This document shows, piece after piece, positions 36,057 through 45,668 of a stretch of 64,000 nt of DNA. Location of the stretch: positions 44,159 to 108,158 of the forward strand of contig JAFPVE010000017.1 in the NCBI GenBank assembly GCA_017413025.1, given 5' to 3'. The translations under genes and the position numbers were made by a program. Position 1 is the stretch's first letter. Each line of letters begins with the position of its first letter. Origin of the DNA: Acetobacter sp. GTDB lineage: Bacteria; Pseudomonadota; Alphaproteobacteria; Acetobacterales; Acetobacteraceae. The notes beneath the pieces are model-generated. The model was not told the origin of the DNA. It saw only the letters and a program-made list of their open reading frames with translations, and did not search any database.

Positions 36057-36518
36057 TCAACGGCAAACACTCCGTGTACCATCCGCAGCAATATAGGTGC
36101 CCGTTTGTGTATCAAAACACGCATTTTGCACGCATTTATCTCCCGTCATTAAAGGTTGAGGATAGTTCCTGACACCTATTTCGATAGATAAAGCCCGTGT
36201 TACCCCGCAAAGTTGTGTATCTGTTCGTATAGAGAAATTATTTTGCAAGACGGTTAAGTGATGACTATATAAACTATTTTGATAAAATATTTTGGAAGGT
36301 TTTTTTAAAGCCGTTTGATCAGAAGGTCTATTTACCACCCGATCTGATACTGTTTGTGAAACTGTCGCCTGTTTTTCTATCTTTTGAGAACCCCTTCCTT
36401 GCAAAGAAATATTTTGTACAGAAACCTTTTGCACGGGAATAGAATGACACCCCATAAGCGTGCCGCATACAAAAAAAATACTCCCTAAACACTGCATAAA
36501 AGACTTAAACTTTTCCAA
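36057..36518 (-). CDS. Small lipoprotein with Cys-rich C-terminus
   Basis: This is a 153-residue predicted lipoprotein (TLMGC, Cys24). Function unknown. The mature part is Ser/Gln/Val-rich and probably flexible up to about residue 85. The C-terminal third has five cysteines and ends CFDTQTGTYIAADGTRSVC, a motif that looks like a small disulfide-closed beta unit; I have the impression that it recurs in acetic acid bacterial hypothetical proteins. It stands alone between tRNA-Leu and bcp. Confidence 0.72.
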   Translation of the reverse strand: MEKFKSFMQCLGSIFFVCGTLMGCHSIPVQKVSVQNISLQGRGSQKIEKQATVSQTVSDRVVNRPSDQTALKKPSKIFYQNSLYSHHLTVLQNNFSIRTDTQLCGVTRALSIEIGVRNYPQPLMTGDKCVQNACFDTQTGTYIAADGTRSVCR

Positions 36519-36577
36519 AAAACGAACCCTTTACAAAAGATTCCTCTTTGTTTTTATATTTTCAAAAGATTGTCGCC

Positions 36578-37087
36578 TTATGACACACTATTCGTTACTG
36601 CGTGGAGTACAGCGTGCACATGTCCTGTGACTTTCACTTTACGCCAAACACGCACAATGATCCCTTGTGCATCAATCAAATAAGTGGTACGCTCAACCCC
36701 CATGGAGGTTTTGCCATAAAGTTTTTTTTGCACCCATACCCCATAAGCTATGCTTACATGTCCATCAATATCAGAAGCAAGCGGAAACATTAAATTATAT
36801 TTATCCGCAAATAAATCAAGTTTTTTGACTGTATCACGCGATACCCCGATAACTTGCACATTCCTACGCGCAAATTCAGGTAAAGCGTTAGAAAAATCAA
36901 CAGCCTCTTGTGTGCACCCGGGTGTATGGGCTCTCGGATAAAAATAGAGAATAAAAGATGTTCCTTTAAGAGAGTCCAAAGAAATCGTACGCCCTCTACT
37001 AGCTGCCATAATAAAAAAAGGTGCTTTATCCCCTACAGTGAGTTCTGTTTCTTTTTGTCCCTCGTGCTGTTGCGTTTGATCTCTCAT
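36578..37087 (-). CDS. bcp: Peroxiredoxin of the Bcp (PrxQ) family
   Basis: This thiol peroxidase reduces hydrogen peroxide and organic peroxides. The peroxidatic Cys lies in FYPRAHTPGCTQEAVDF near residue 57; the second Cys five residues later found in E. coli Bcp is absent (Val), so a one-Cys mechanism is likely. GDKAPFFIMAASRGRTISL is the typical start. VERTTYLIDAQGIIVRVWRKV is the end. It lies 46 bases upstream of the glnE stop side and reads the same way as glnE. Confidence 0.92.
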   Translation of the reverse strand: MRDQTQQHEGQKETELTVGDKAPFFIMAASRGRTISLDSLKGTSFILYFYPRAHTPGCTQEAVDFSNALPEFARRNVQVIGVSRDTVKKLDLFADKYNLMFPLASDIDGHVSIAYGVWVQKKLYGKTSMGVERTTYLIDAQGIIVRVWRKVKVTGHVHAVLHAVTNSVS

Positions 37088-37133
37088 AAAGTCTTCCTTT
37101 TACTTTAGACGTTATTTTATTTTTTAGACATTA

Positions 37134-40100
37134 TTATAGACAACCTATTAAACTTTCAAAGCATCCTCTAACATTTTTGGCTAATTGCTCTGTTCGTTCT
37201 ATTAAAGCAGGAATATCGCGCATTTTCATGTTTCGTAACAGCACATGACAAGCAACATGTCCCAACTCTTTTTCTAGGTCAACAGGTGGTTTTGGTCCGT
37301 ATAAAAGGCGTAATTGTGCTTGTAACCGACGCCAAAAACTCCCTGCTTGGCACAATGTAGCCACTTGTTCTTTTGTTAGAACTCCTTCTCGTGCTAAACG
37401 TCGTAGAGCATATCGGGTTATAGGGCTGCGTACCCTAGCATCGGCAGCACATAATTGAAAAATCTGCGCTATAAATTCTATTTCCATAAGACCACCATCA
37501 CGCCGTTTAATATCCCACATCGATGTTGAAGGTAAATCCCGTGCAAGACGTAAACGCATATTACGCGCATCTTCGCGCAATGACCGACAGGTTGGAGGTA
37601 CTGTTAAGATTGTTCCATCGAGAATTTGAGCTAAATCTTGTGTTAAAACCGAACGTAAAAAATATGGAGCAACAATAATCCGCGCCCGTGTTAAAGCCAT
37701 ACGCTCCCATGTCCATGCAGAATTAGCATAGTAATGTAAAAAGGCTTTACGTGATACAACAATAGGACCAGACCTACCAGAGGGACGTAAACGCATATCT
37801 ACTGTATAAAGTGGTCCTTCAGTTCCTGGTGCTGTTAATGCAGCAAACAATGCACGCGCAAGCCGCGTATAATAAGCGTTCACTTCTAACGAACGTCCAG
37901 ATTCTCCCTTTTTGACAAAACTTTCTTGCACAGTCTCAGGATAATCGCAAACGATCATTAAATCGAGATCAGAAGCAGGCATCATCTCACGCGAACCTAA
38001 TCGCCCTAATGCAATGACTGCCATACCACCACCATGAACATGCCCATACTTAGCTGTATGTTCCTCTATGACGGCTTCCCATAAAATTTTTATAATGACA
38101 TCAGCCAAACTTGTACGTTCACGCTCTGCCATTTCTTCACTCATATACCCTTCTAACAATGCTACAGATAAGCGAAACTCCTCCCCTCTCAAAAGTGGGC
38201 ATAAAGCCTTTATTTTTTCTTCGACACTTTTTACTTCCTTTACACTTTTGTACAAACGTGTTACCGCGACACGCGTCGTGTCGTAAGCCATTTCCAATAG
38301 ACCTTCTAAAGCCGATGGATGATTGGCTAAATAATCCGATAAAAAAGGAGAAGCATTAAAAATATGTGTGACTTTATCTATCAATTCTGGATGATGCTTA
38401 AACAACGTTAAAACTTGAACACCTGCATGTTGGCACGTCAAAAAAGCGTCAAAATTTAGTAAACACGCGAACGGATCGTGACTTTGGCTAAAACTCTTTA
38501 ATAAAAGCGGAAAAAGAGAACGTAACAGCGCCTGTGCTCGCGCCGAACGTAAAGCACGCACGCTACATCCTTGCCAACGCGCTAATACCTGTTTGGATTT
38601 TGCTATCTGTTGTTCTTGAAAACCGTATTTTAATAATACTTCTTCTATCTTTCCCTCTTCCAAATCAGAAATTAGAATATTTTGATCGGCTTTTACACTT
38701 TCATGGTCTGTTATAAAATTCCGCTCAAAAATACGCCTAACCTCTCGCATATAAGGCAAAATATGTTGTGCAAAAGCGCACCCGTCTGGATAATTCATAA
38801 ACACAGCAAAAGAGTTAAACTGTACCTCATCTTCGGGAAGGCTATGTGTTTGATAATCATTCTGCATTTGCAAGCGATGTTCTGTTTCTCGTAAGAGATA
38901 ATAAGCCTCTATCAACACGTTAGCTTCTTCATACGTAAGATAGCCTGCGGCTGCCAATTTTTTTAATGCGCCACACGTCGTTTTTTCACGCAAGACATGT
39001 TCACGCCCCCCCCAAATCAGTTGTTTTGCTTGCGCTATAAATTCGATTTCCCGTATCCCTCCTTGTCCGAGTTTAACATTATGTCCCAAAAGCCATGTAT
39101 AACTCATTGTAACATCCATAAGCATGGTATCCGATAGTTCTGACAAATTACGGCGACCTGTATGGCGATAACTATCAATCCGATCTTTCATATCGTGCAA
39201 ATCATCAATAAGCGTAAAATCAAGATTCCGACGCCAAATAAATGGGCGAATATCGGCAAGAAATTGTTTTCCTAGCGTAATGTCTCCTGCCACAGTTCTT
39301 GCACGAATCATAGCTGCCCGTTCCCATGTCTGTCCTAAACTTTCATAGTAAACAAGAGCCGCCTGTACTGTCACAGCAGGAGGTGTAGAAGAAGGATCTG
39401 GTCGCAGCCTAAGATCAGTACGAAAAACATACCCATACTCATCATGTGCTTCTAAAATATTGACCAAATCATTCGTTAAACGTATAAAAACCCTCCTTAC
39501 ATCATCAGATCGTGTATAAAAAGAAGGATCATACAAAACCATAATGTCTATATCTGATGAAAAGTTAAGCTCTCGCGAACCAAGCTTCCCCATAGCAAGA
39601 ACAGTAAAACCACACCCACGTGTAGGATCTTCCGGGTTAGGCAATTCTAACTGTCCTGTATGAAAAGCCCTTAATAGTAAATGTCTAATAGCTAGTTCAA
39701 GTGCTGCTTCAGCAAAAGAACTCAGAGTCATTGTTATTTCTTCTAATGTCCAAAATCCACCAAGATCAGCGACAGCGCAAGCAAGTGCAATTTTTTTCTT
39801 AAGAGTTCTTAAAAAAAATACAACCTCCTCTCGCTTTGTGTTAGGATTAAATTTTGCACATTCTGTTAATGCTACTTGGGTGTAGTATTTTGGTCCATTT
39901 TCAAGCAAGGTTATGAAACCTGCTATATCGCCTCGCACAAGATCGGACAAATAAGGGCTATTCCCCCCTAGACATGCTATAAGAGTGCGCACAGAAGCGT
40001 TTTGTAATATATCCGACTTTGATTCTATTTTGTCAGAAAGTTTATGTATTTCCTCTACAAAATCAGCTGCCATTACACGATCCGCAGGTTTGGGCCAACG

Positions 40101-40181
40101 TGTGCAAGGCCACACTTGTGTATTATGCTGACAAGAACTCTGTATATTACGAGAAAAAAAATGTTTAGTCTGTATTGTCAT
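37134..40181 (-). CDS. glnE: Bifunctional glutamine synthetase adenylyltransferase/adenylyl-removing enzyme
   Basis: GlnE controls glutamine synthetase by adding or removing AMP in response to PII signals. Two nucleotidyltransferase domains are visible. The N-terminal removase has MGKLGSRELNFSSDIDIMVLY and the C-terminal transferase has ALGRLGSREMMPASDLDLMIV, each with the catalytic D-x-D. Between them is the regulatory helical region. At 1015 residues it is slightly longer than the E. coli protein (946). The N-terminal CTRWPKPADRVMAADF looks conserved, so a start at or near 40181 is likely. The start codon overlaps that of the divergent giant gene by two bases. Confidence 0.95.
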   Translation of the reverse strand: MTIQTKHFFSRNIQSSCQHNTQVWPCTRWPKPADRVMAADFVEEIHKLSDKIESKSDILQNASVRTLIACLGGNSPYLSDLVRGDIAGFITLLENGPKYYTQVALTECAKFNPNTKREEVVFFLRTLKKKIALACAVADLGGFWTLEEITMTLSSFAEAALELAIRHLLLRAFHTGQLELPNPEDPTRGCGFTVLAMGKLGSRELNFSSDIDIMVLYDPSFYTRSDDVRRVFIRLTNDLVNILEAHDEYGYVFRTDLRLRPDPSSTPPAVTVQAALVYYESLGQTWERAAMIRARTVAGDITLGKQFLADIRPFIWRRNLDFTLIDDLHDMKDRIDSYRHTGRRNLSELSDTMLMDVTMSYTWLLGHNVKLGQGGIREIEFIAQAKQLIWGGREHVLREKTTCGALKKLAAAGYLTYEEANVLIEAYYLLRETEHRLQMQNDYQTHSLPEDEVQFNSFAVFMNYPDGCAFAQHILPYMREVRRIFERNFITDHESVKADQNILISDLEEGKIEEVLLKYGFQEQQIAKSKQVLARWQGCSVRALRSARAQALLRSLFPLLLKSFSQSHDPFACLLNFDAFLTCQHAGVQVLTLFKHHPELIDKVTHIFNASPFLSDYLANHPSALEGLLEMAYDTTRVAVTRLYKSVKEVKSVEEKIKALCPLLRGEEFRLSVALLEGYMSEEMAERERTSLADVIIKILWEAVIEEHTAKYGHVHGGGMAVIALGRLGSREMMPASDLDLMIVCDYPETVQESFVKKGESGRSLEVNAYYTRLARALFAALTAPGTEGPLYTVDMRLRPSGRSGPIVVSRKAFLHYYANSAWTWERMALTRARIIVAPYFLRSVLTQDLAQILDGTILTVPPTCRSLREDARNMRLRLARDLPSTSMWDIKRRDGGLMEIEFIAQIFQLCAADARVRSPITRYALRRLAREGVLTKEQVATLCQAGSFWRRLQAQLRLLYGPKPPVDLEKELGHVACHVLLRNMKMRDIPALIERTEQLAKNVRGCFESLIGCL

Positions 40182-43100
40182 GAATAATACTCCCCCTCTC
40201 CTTTCTCACACAAAAGAAACATGTTCTTTGAAAAAGAGAAATTTTTTTCGTACTGCGTGCGTTTTCTTTTTCACATTTATTTCTCTTTCTCTTCTCATTG
40301 TTCTTTTATTTTTTATAGATATCTCTTTTAGACCTCTATCTATAAAACCAGTCTTACGCTATTTTTTACCTTTAACCATTATTCCCGCACAATCTGGTCA
40401 TCCGCCTGTACAATTAGATTTTCGTAATATCTCTTTATACTGGAATATCTTCCATAAGGGATTAAACGCACCGATAACCCTTTCTGCTACAGATATCACA
40501 CTTCAATTACCACAACACCATGGTTCAACACATAAGATTTCAACTAATTCAACCGTTCAAAAATTACCGCCACCAACAATAGGATCTGTTTATGACAGTA
40601 TACAACACCTTACCCTTGTGTTAGATCCCCGTGCTTTATTCCACGGCATATTTGCTCCAAAAAGTTTAGTGATTCATCAAGCCCAATTTAGTCTCATACG
40701 CAATCATAACAACACAATAGGGCTTGATTTTGGGCAAACATCAGATGTTTCCTCAAACAACAATATTCCTATAACACTCAATAATATTGAACATATCACT
40801 CTAGACAATGTAACCATTACCCTTCGCGACTCTCTTGTCCATACATGTTGGCGTATTTCACCTCTTAATGCCCATCTCAACCTTCATACAATTAACCAAC
40901 AAAAAGGGCTTATTGGCACACTTTCGGCAACCTTGGCTAATCGTGACATCCCTACTAACACTATACACTTTACAGCACGCGGGACTCCTACCAATACGCC
41001 CATTAATACAATCCAAAAACAATCTCAAAATGATTCAAGAGAAACATCGCCTCTCCCAACTTTGACAACCCCAAAAAATACCAATATTCAAAATATTTCT
41101 CTTCTCCCCTCTCAAAAAATGACTTTTAGACCTCAAAAAGTTGACAAGGGGATTTTATGGCATATGGAAATCGCTACGCCTCATTTAGGCGTATTTGACC
41201 ATACAATACCAGCTTTTTCTCTTTTCGATGTACCCCTTACCATTTCAGTTGATACGTGGTTTAGCCCAACTTTTTCACGTTATCAAAAACTACCAAAACA
41301 ACAACTAGCCGAGAAAAAAACATCATGGCTTTTACCACAAAGAATTACTCTTCATACCGTTCTCGGTGCGGGACATATGAGTATAGCAGGAAGCACTTAC
41401 GAAGCCGACCATGGACAACTTAACCTTACCCTTCAACAAAACATGTCTGACATAAACCAATCTCCTTTGACACAACTTAAGCTTTCTAATACAGAAATTG
41501 TTTTACGACACCCACAATACCCTCTGAATAATCAACATCAACTTACACTTCACCTCAACGGTCAGTTAACAGTATCAAACTTTCTTACCCCTTCAACAAT
41601 AAATGGCACCCTTACAGCCGATATTCCGCATGTCGCCTTTCAAGACCTCAACTACTATTGGCCGAATAAAGCCGCTAAAGGCGGTAAAGAATGGGTTACA
41701 AGAAATATTACATCGGGCATGGCTTCTCATCTTTATACGCAAATACGTTTTAAGAATTCCCAAGGCTGGAAGCACCTGAAAATTACCGGATTAGATGGAA
41801 ACGTCGATGCGAGAGGACTCACAATCCATTGGTTACGCCCCATTACGCCTATTAAAAATATGCATGCACGATTAGAAATACACAATCTTCATGTGTTAAC
41901 TATTGATTTTAATGGTGGATACCAACCCATAGGTCGTTACAGTCGAATAAAAACAGGACCGGGACGTATGACCATTAGCCATCTCGAACGTAAAATTCCA
42001 ACCGGTACTATTGTCTCCGATTTAGAAGGCAAACTAGATAGTGTCTTAAAACTCCTTAAAGAGCCTCGCTTACATTTATTTGTCCACCGTAAACTGAACT
42101 TAAGCAATCCACGCGGTAACACTAAAATCGCTTTCAAAATTTCTTTACCGCTCGCCAAACACATAAAAAATAGTGATATTCTTATAAATGTTCATGCGAA
42201 CATCACACATGCCGCACTTGATAATGTCGTCGCCGGACGCGGTATTACAAATGGGCATTTTATTTTAGATGCCGATACAAGCAAACTCTCCTTATCTGGA
42301 CAAGGAATGATTGGCAATATCCCCTCTCATATTTTTTACTCAGCTAATCTTCATCACGCTGGTCCACAAGAAATATTAGAACAAGCGCATGTCACTTCTT
42401 GCCTCACCCCTGCCCTTCTCGCTGCAGCGGGTTATCATACCGATAACTATTTTTACGGTAGCACAAACCTAACCGTCCAATATCGCCAAATGGGAAATCA
42501 TACAAGCACGATCCAAGTGGGATTAGACCTAACGCCAGCTCTTATAAAAACGCCCCTATGGCGTAAAAAAATAGGACAACCCGCCGAAGCTTCCGCTTCT
42601 ATAGAACTCACACATGGACATATTACAACGATTCAGCATATCACAGCTTTAGGTCAAGGGCTCTCTCTTCTAGGAAATGCAACAATTTATCCTGATAAAT
42701 CTTTTGATCTGTTTTTTTCCTCATTTCAAATTGCCAATTCTGTTGGACAGGCACAGTTTGTCTTTCCTACTTTCGCTTCTGATAAGGCTAAATTTCTTCA
42801 AAAACAGAAACGTATTGTTTACGCCAATATCCAAGCCAGCCGCCTTGATCTTTCTTCTCTCATAAGCCATAGGTTATCAGATCAAAAAATTAAAAAAGAA
42901 GTACAGCACACCTCAAACCTTCATAAAACCCAAACGATGAAAAGCCTTACTTGGATCGTTAATGTTGCAGCCCAAAACCTTTGGTATTCTAAAAATAAAC
43001 CTCCCATTAGCGGAGTTACAGCCTCTTTTGAAGAAAGCAAAAATCACCTTGAAAAATTAAATTTTTCTATGCGTGATCCAACCCCCGTTCAAATCAGCTT

Positions 43101-43695
43101 AACACCTGTTAAACAACAACGTGTTGTAACAGCCCGTATTGAGGATGTTGGTCATCTTCTGGCGGCATTTAATATTCTTCCAGACGTTCAAGGAGGAAAT
43201 GCTATTCTAAAAGGATCTTTTAACGATACAGAACCATCAGATCCTTTTAGCGGAAAAATTACTGTTTCCCCTTTTGTCCTCAACAAAGCCCCAACAACAC
43301 TACGCATTATGCGCGACGTCTCATTACCGAGCTGGATTACGGCACAAAACTCTTCAAGTTTAAAGATTACCCACCTGACCATACCTCTGACATTCGAAAA
43401 TGGGACGATCAAAATCAATAATGCGAGAACGGGAAATATGGCTCTTGGCGCGACAATAAAAGGAATCATTAACATTGCACAAAACAATATTCATTTACAA
43501 GGTACTGTTGCTCCTTTATTTGCTATTAACAGACTTCCCGGAAAAATACCTGGGCTTGGATGGATTTTTAGCCCAGAAAGAGAAAGCGGCATTTTGGCTT
43601 TTACGTTTGATGTCACAGGAAAATTAAAAAAACCTACACTCCATATCAACCCGTTTTCAATTTTATTGCCAGGCGCGTTACGGCACATCCTGTAA
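40180..43695 (+). CDS. YhdP-like AsmA-family giant membrane protein (DUF3971)
   Basis: This is a 1171-residue envelope protein of the AsmA/TamB/YhdP type, thought to bridge the periplasm and assist phospholipid transport to the outer membrane. It starts with a basic stretch and one hydrophobic segment (FFRTACVFFFTFISLSLLIVLLFF region, about residues 21-48). Then comes an all-beta repeat body and the typical end: LRIMRDVSLPSWI-like, then GTVAPLFAINRLPGKIPGLG and FDVTGKLKKPTLHINPFS with SILLPGALR. The TamB/AsmA-like C-terminal block is clear. Regulation is unknown; its start codon overlaps that of glnE on the opposite strand. Confidence 0.88.
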   Translation: MNNTPPLLSHTKETCSLKKRNFFRTACVFFFTFISLSLLIVLLFFIDISFRPLSIKPVLRYFLPLTIIPAQSGHPPVQLDFRNISLYWNIFHKGLNAPITLSATDITLQLPQHHGSTHKISTNSTVQKLPPPTIGSVYDSIQHLTLVLDPRALFHGIFAPKSLVIHQAQFSLIRNHNNTIGLDFGQTSDVSSNNNIPITLNNIEHITLDNVTITLRDSLVHTCWRISPLNAHLNLHTINQQKGLIGTLSATLANRDIPTNTIHFTARGTPTNTPINTIQKQSQNDSRETSPLPTLTTPKNTNIQNISLLPSQKMTFRPQKVDKGILWHMEIATPHLGVFDHTIPAFSLFDVPLTISVDTWFSPTFSRYQKLPKQQLAEKKTSWLLPQRITLHTVLGAGHMSIAGSTYEADHGQLNLTLQQNMSDINQSPLTQLKLSNTEIVLRHPQYPLNNQHQLTLHLNGQLTVSNFLTPSTINGTLTADIPHVAFQDLNYYWPNKAAKGGKEWVTRNITSGMASHLYTQIRFKNSQGWKHLKITGLDGNVDARGLTIHWLRPITPIKNMHARLEIHNLHVLTIDFNGGYQPIGRYSRIKTGPGRMTISHLERKIPTGTIVSDLEGKLDSVLKLLKEPRLHLFVHRKLNLSNPRGNTKIAFKISLPLAKHIKNSDILINVHANITHAALDNVVAGRGITNGHFILDADTSKLSLSGQGMIGNIPSHIFYSANLHHAGPQEILEQAHVTSCLTPALLAAAGYHTDNYFYGSTNLTVQYRQMGNHTSTIQVGLDLTPALIKTPLWRKKIGQPAEASASIELTHGHITTIQHITALGQGLSLLGNATIYPDKSFDLFFSSFQIANSVGQAQFVFPTFASDKAKFLQKQKRIVYANIQASRLDLSSLISHRLSDQKIKKEVQHTSNLHKTQTMKSLTWIVNVAAQNLWYSKNKPPISGVTASFEESKNHLEKLNFSMRDPTPVQISLTPVKQQRVVTARIEDVGHLLAAFNILPDVQGGNAILKGSFNDTEPSDPFSGKITVSPFVLNKAPTTLRIMRDVSLPSWITAQNSSSLKITHLTIPLTFENGTIKINNARTGNMALGATIKGIINIAQNNIHLQGTVAPLFAINRLPGKIPGLGWIFSPERESGILAFTFDVTGKLKKPTLHINPFSILLPGALRHIL

Positions 43696-43784
43696 CCTCA
43701 TTTTTTGTCTCATATAAAAAACATGCCTGTTTTAGAAATCTCCCAAAGATTCAAAAAAAGAGCTTTCAAAAAAAAGAATTTTTA

Positions 43785-43812
43785 TTGACATTACGAAGAA
43801 CATGCTTATACA
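43785..43812 (+). promoter_or_regulatory. Promoter of the heptad-repeat lipoprotein gene
   Basis: TTGACA (43785-43790), a 16-base spacer and TATACA (43807-43812). It ends 76 bases before the ATG at 43889, which has AAGGA upstream. Confidence 0.68.
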
Positions 43813-43888
43813 AAGGACAGACTTTAACCTTACTTTACTTTCTTTCAACTTTGGTATTTTATAACACTGCGACAAAAGGAATTTTTCA

Positions 43889-45301
43889 ATGAAAAGAAAG
43901 AAAAAATACCTTTTACCCCCCCCCTTAAAATTTTTGTTAAGTATTAGTCTTTTTGTCTCTCTTTCTGGTTGTGCTGGATCTGGAACATGGAATAATAATT
44001 GGAATAATAGTTGGAATAATAATAATTGGAGTAACATCACAGGCGGTGTTAGAGATTACGGAAAATACCCAACACCTAATGCAGTCACGTGTTTTATTAA
44101 CCCAACACTGGAGCATGACATACTACAAGGACTTGAGAATTTAGCATTGCAGAAAGAAAGAGAAGGCATACCTGCGATACTACTCGTCAAAAATTATCTG
44201 ATCCCCGCTACAAATCAGATTCCCGTACAAGGCAATGCCCAGCCATTGAATGCACTTTTCGCACAAATCCAGCCACCAACACTCGCTAACTTCATGATCG
44301 GCTGTAACGAAGTTATGGTGCAAGAAAGACAACAACTCATACAAGGATACAAAACACTTGTACAAGAAAGAGAACAACTTGTGCAAGAAAGAGAACAACT
44401 TGTGCAAGAAAGAGAACAACTTGTGCAAGACAACAAAAAACTATTTCATATCAAAAGCGAACTAGAACAGGAAAGAGCCACTTGGCAACACTACCTCAAT
44501 ACCACACCAGCACCACAACCAACAGCTGAAACATGCAATAATAACTATTTTTCAAAAACTGTACTACGTCAGGCAGACATAGATCTTGTAAACTTATATG
44601 AGTCGAAACCTCTTCTTCTTGCTGTAAGGTTAGCCCTATATATACCATATCAACTGGATCTATTAGAAAAATTCCTCAACATAAGAACACTTCAAGGCTT
44701 ACAAAACTTTCAACAACAGTTACAAAAAAAGCACCTACTAACAGATGGCGCACCACCAAGTGTATCCCCTCTACCACCACCACCGCCTCCTCCAATCAAT
44801 TGGGCACAATATAAAATAACATTTAGCAGTGTTCTCGCGGGTGCCATCGAACGTATGTTCGATCCATTACTTATAAAAACATCCATCAGAAAACTTGAAC
44901 AACAATTACAAGGAGTTCACCAACAATTACAAGGAGTTCACCAACAATTACAAGGAGTTCACCAACAATTACAAGGAGTTCACCAACAACTACAGGAATT
45001 ACACCAGCAGTTACAGAGATTTTATCAACACTCTCAACACATTCAGCAAAGTGCGCAAACACTAGGAGTACATAGCACACCACAAGAAATCCTCAATGTA
45101 TTAGAACCTGAACATTTTTCTGGCAATTCTAGAATCATCAATTACGTAAAAGCTGCCATCGCATCACAAAATGGCAATTGGTCACCTCTTATCGCCATTT
45201 ATAAACAAGTTCAACCTAAAACATGGGGTAATTTTTTTGCAACCTGTTATCAAGGGACACAACAAGCTCATCTCAAAGCCAAAGTCGAGAACGTTTTTTG
45301 A
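43889..45301 (+). CDS. Lipoprotein with two expanded heptad coiled coils
   Basis: This is a 470-residue predicted lipoprotein (SLSGC, Cys28). Function unknown. After the Cys comes an Asn/Trp-rich spacer (about residues 32-52). A globular block ending LNALFAQIQPPTLANFMIGC follows. Then comes a coiled coil with an Arg-Glu-Gln-Leu-Val-Gln-Glu type heptad repeat (about residues 150-195), then WQHYLNTTPAPQPT, a helical middle, a Pro run (about 293-302), a second coiled coil of QLQGVHQ heptads (about 338-378), and the end NGNWSPLIAIYKQVQP. It shares the globular blocks with the lipoprotein at 29458. The stalk may be a surface or periplasmic spacer; that is inference. Confidence 0.82.
   Translation: MKRKKKYLLPPPLKFLLSISLFVSLSGCAGSGTWNNNWNNSWNNNNWSNITGGVRDYGKYPTPNAVTCFINPTLEHDILQGLENLALQKEREGIPAILLVKNYLIPATNQIPVQGNAQPLNALFAQIQPPTLANFMIGCNEVMVQERQQLIQGYKTLVQEREQLVQEREQLVQEREQLVQDNKKLFHIKSELEQERATWQHYLNTTPAPQPTAETCNNNYFSKTVLRQADIDLVNLYESKPLLLAVRLALYIPYQLDLLEKFLNIRTLQGLQNFQQQLQKKHLLTDGAPPSVSPLPPPPPPPINWAQYKITFSSVLAGAIERMFDPLLIKTSIRKLEQQLQGVHQQLQGVHQQLQGVHQQLQGVHQQLQELHQQLQRFYQHSQHIQQSAQTLGVHSTPQEILNVLEPEHFSGNSRIINYVKAAIASQNGNWSPLIAIYKQVQPKTWGNFFATCYQGTQQAHLKAKVENVF
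44363..44425 (+). repeat. 21-base in-frame repeat, array 1
   Basis: Three perfect 21-base units (CAAGAAAGAGAACAACTTG plus TG) run in tandem, with related partial units on each side. Each unit encodes one seven-residue coiled-coil heptad of the lipoprotein. Confidence 0.9.
44900..45004 (+). repeat. 21-base in-frame repeat, array 2
   Basis: Four identical 21-base units (CAACAATTACAAGGAGTTC plus AC) at 44900-44983 and a diverged fifth at 44984-45004. Each encodes the heptad QQLQGVH. The sequence is unrelated to array 1. Confidence 0.9.
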
Positions 45302-45349
45302 AACAGTAAATAACTTGACCAAAGACCATAAAAGAATAAGGAGAGACGT

Positions 45350-45586
45350 TTGAAACACGCCTTATCTTCCTTAACCAAAATACCCCTCTTGTTGTTTATT
45401 GGGTGTTTCTTTGGGAGTGTTTTGCTTGGCTCGCCCCTCCCATGCCACGCCCAAACATTCAATAGCGGGGGCATACTCTCACAACAAAACGGCGATAATT
45501 CTAATACCATCGACCAAACAATGACGGCTAATGTTTGTAATAGTTCCTCCCCTCATGCTGTTCCTAAATCGAGCTTTGATCGATAA
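45350..45586 (+). CDS. Small secreted protein (TTG start)
   Basis: This is a 78-residue predicted exported protein. It starts at TTG, supported by an AAGGAGAG ribosome-binding site eight bases or so upstream. The first 34 residues form a Sec signal peptide (basic start, FIGCFFGSVLLGS core, cleavage likely after PCHA). The mature part of about 44 residues (QTFNSGGILSQQNGDNSN...) is Asn/Ser/Gln-rich, with one Cys. No family recognised. It lies 48 bases after the heptad-repeat lipoprotein gene and may be in the same transcript. Confidence 0.65.
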   Translation: MKHALSSLTKIPLLLFIGCFFGSVLLGSPLPCHAQTFNSGGILSQQNGDNSNTIDQTMTANVCNSSSPHAVPKSSFDR

Positions 45587-45668
45587 AGAGATTTGAAAAA
45601 ATCTAAAACGTTAAAAAGAACGAGAAAAACTTCAAAATAGGGGTGAGGGATATTTTTAACGGCTTGTG

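Noticed and set aside
35846-36172. Plus-strand open frame of 108 codons beside tRNA-Leu
   Set aside because: Lys/Phe/Arg-rich composition typical of translated AT-rich noncoding DNA; its end overlaps the real lipoprotein gene on the other strand.
43732-44040. Minus-strand open frame with an LLLFQLLFQ repeat
   Set aside because: Antisense of the Asn/Trp-rich coding segment of the lipoprotein gene and of its promoter region; low-complexity artefact.
44180-44436. Minus-strand open frames with repeated Cys/Ser/Leu or Leu/Phe segments
   Set aside because: They are the antisense reading of the 21-base heptad array and have no ribosome-binding site.
44363-45004. Regularly spaced repeats that could suggest CRISPR
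   Set aside because: The 21-base units are contiguous with no unique spacers, stay in frame and encode heptads of a lipoprotein.
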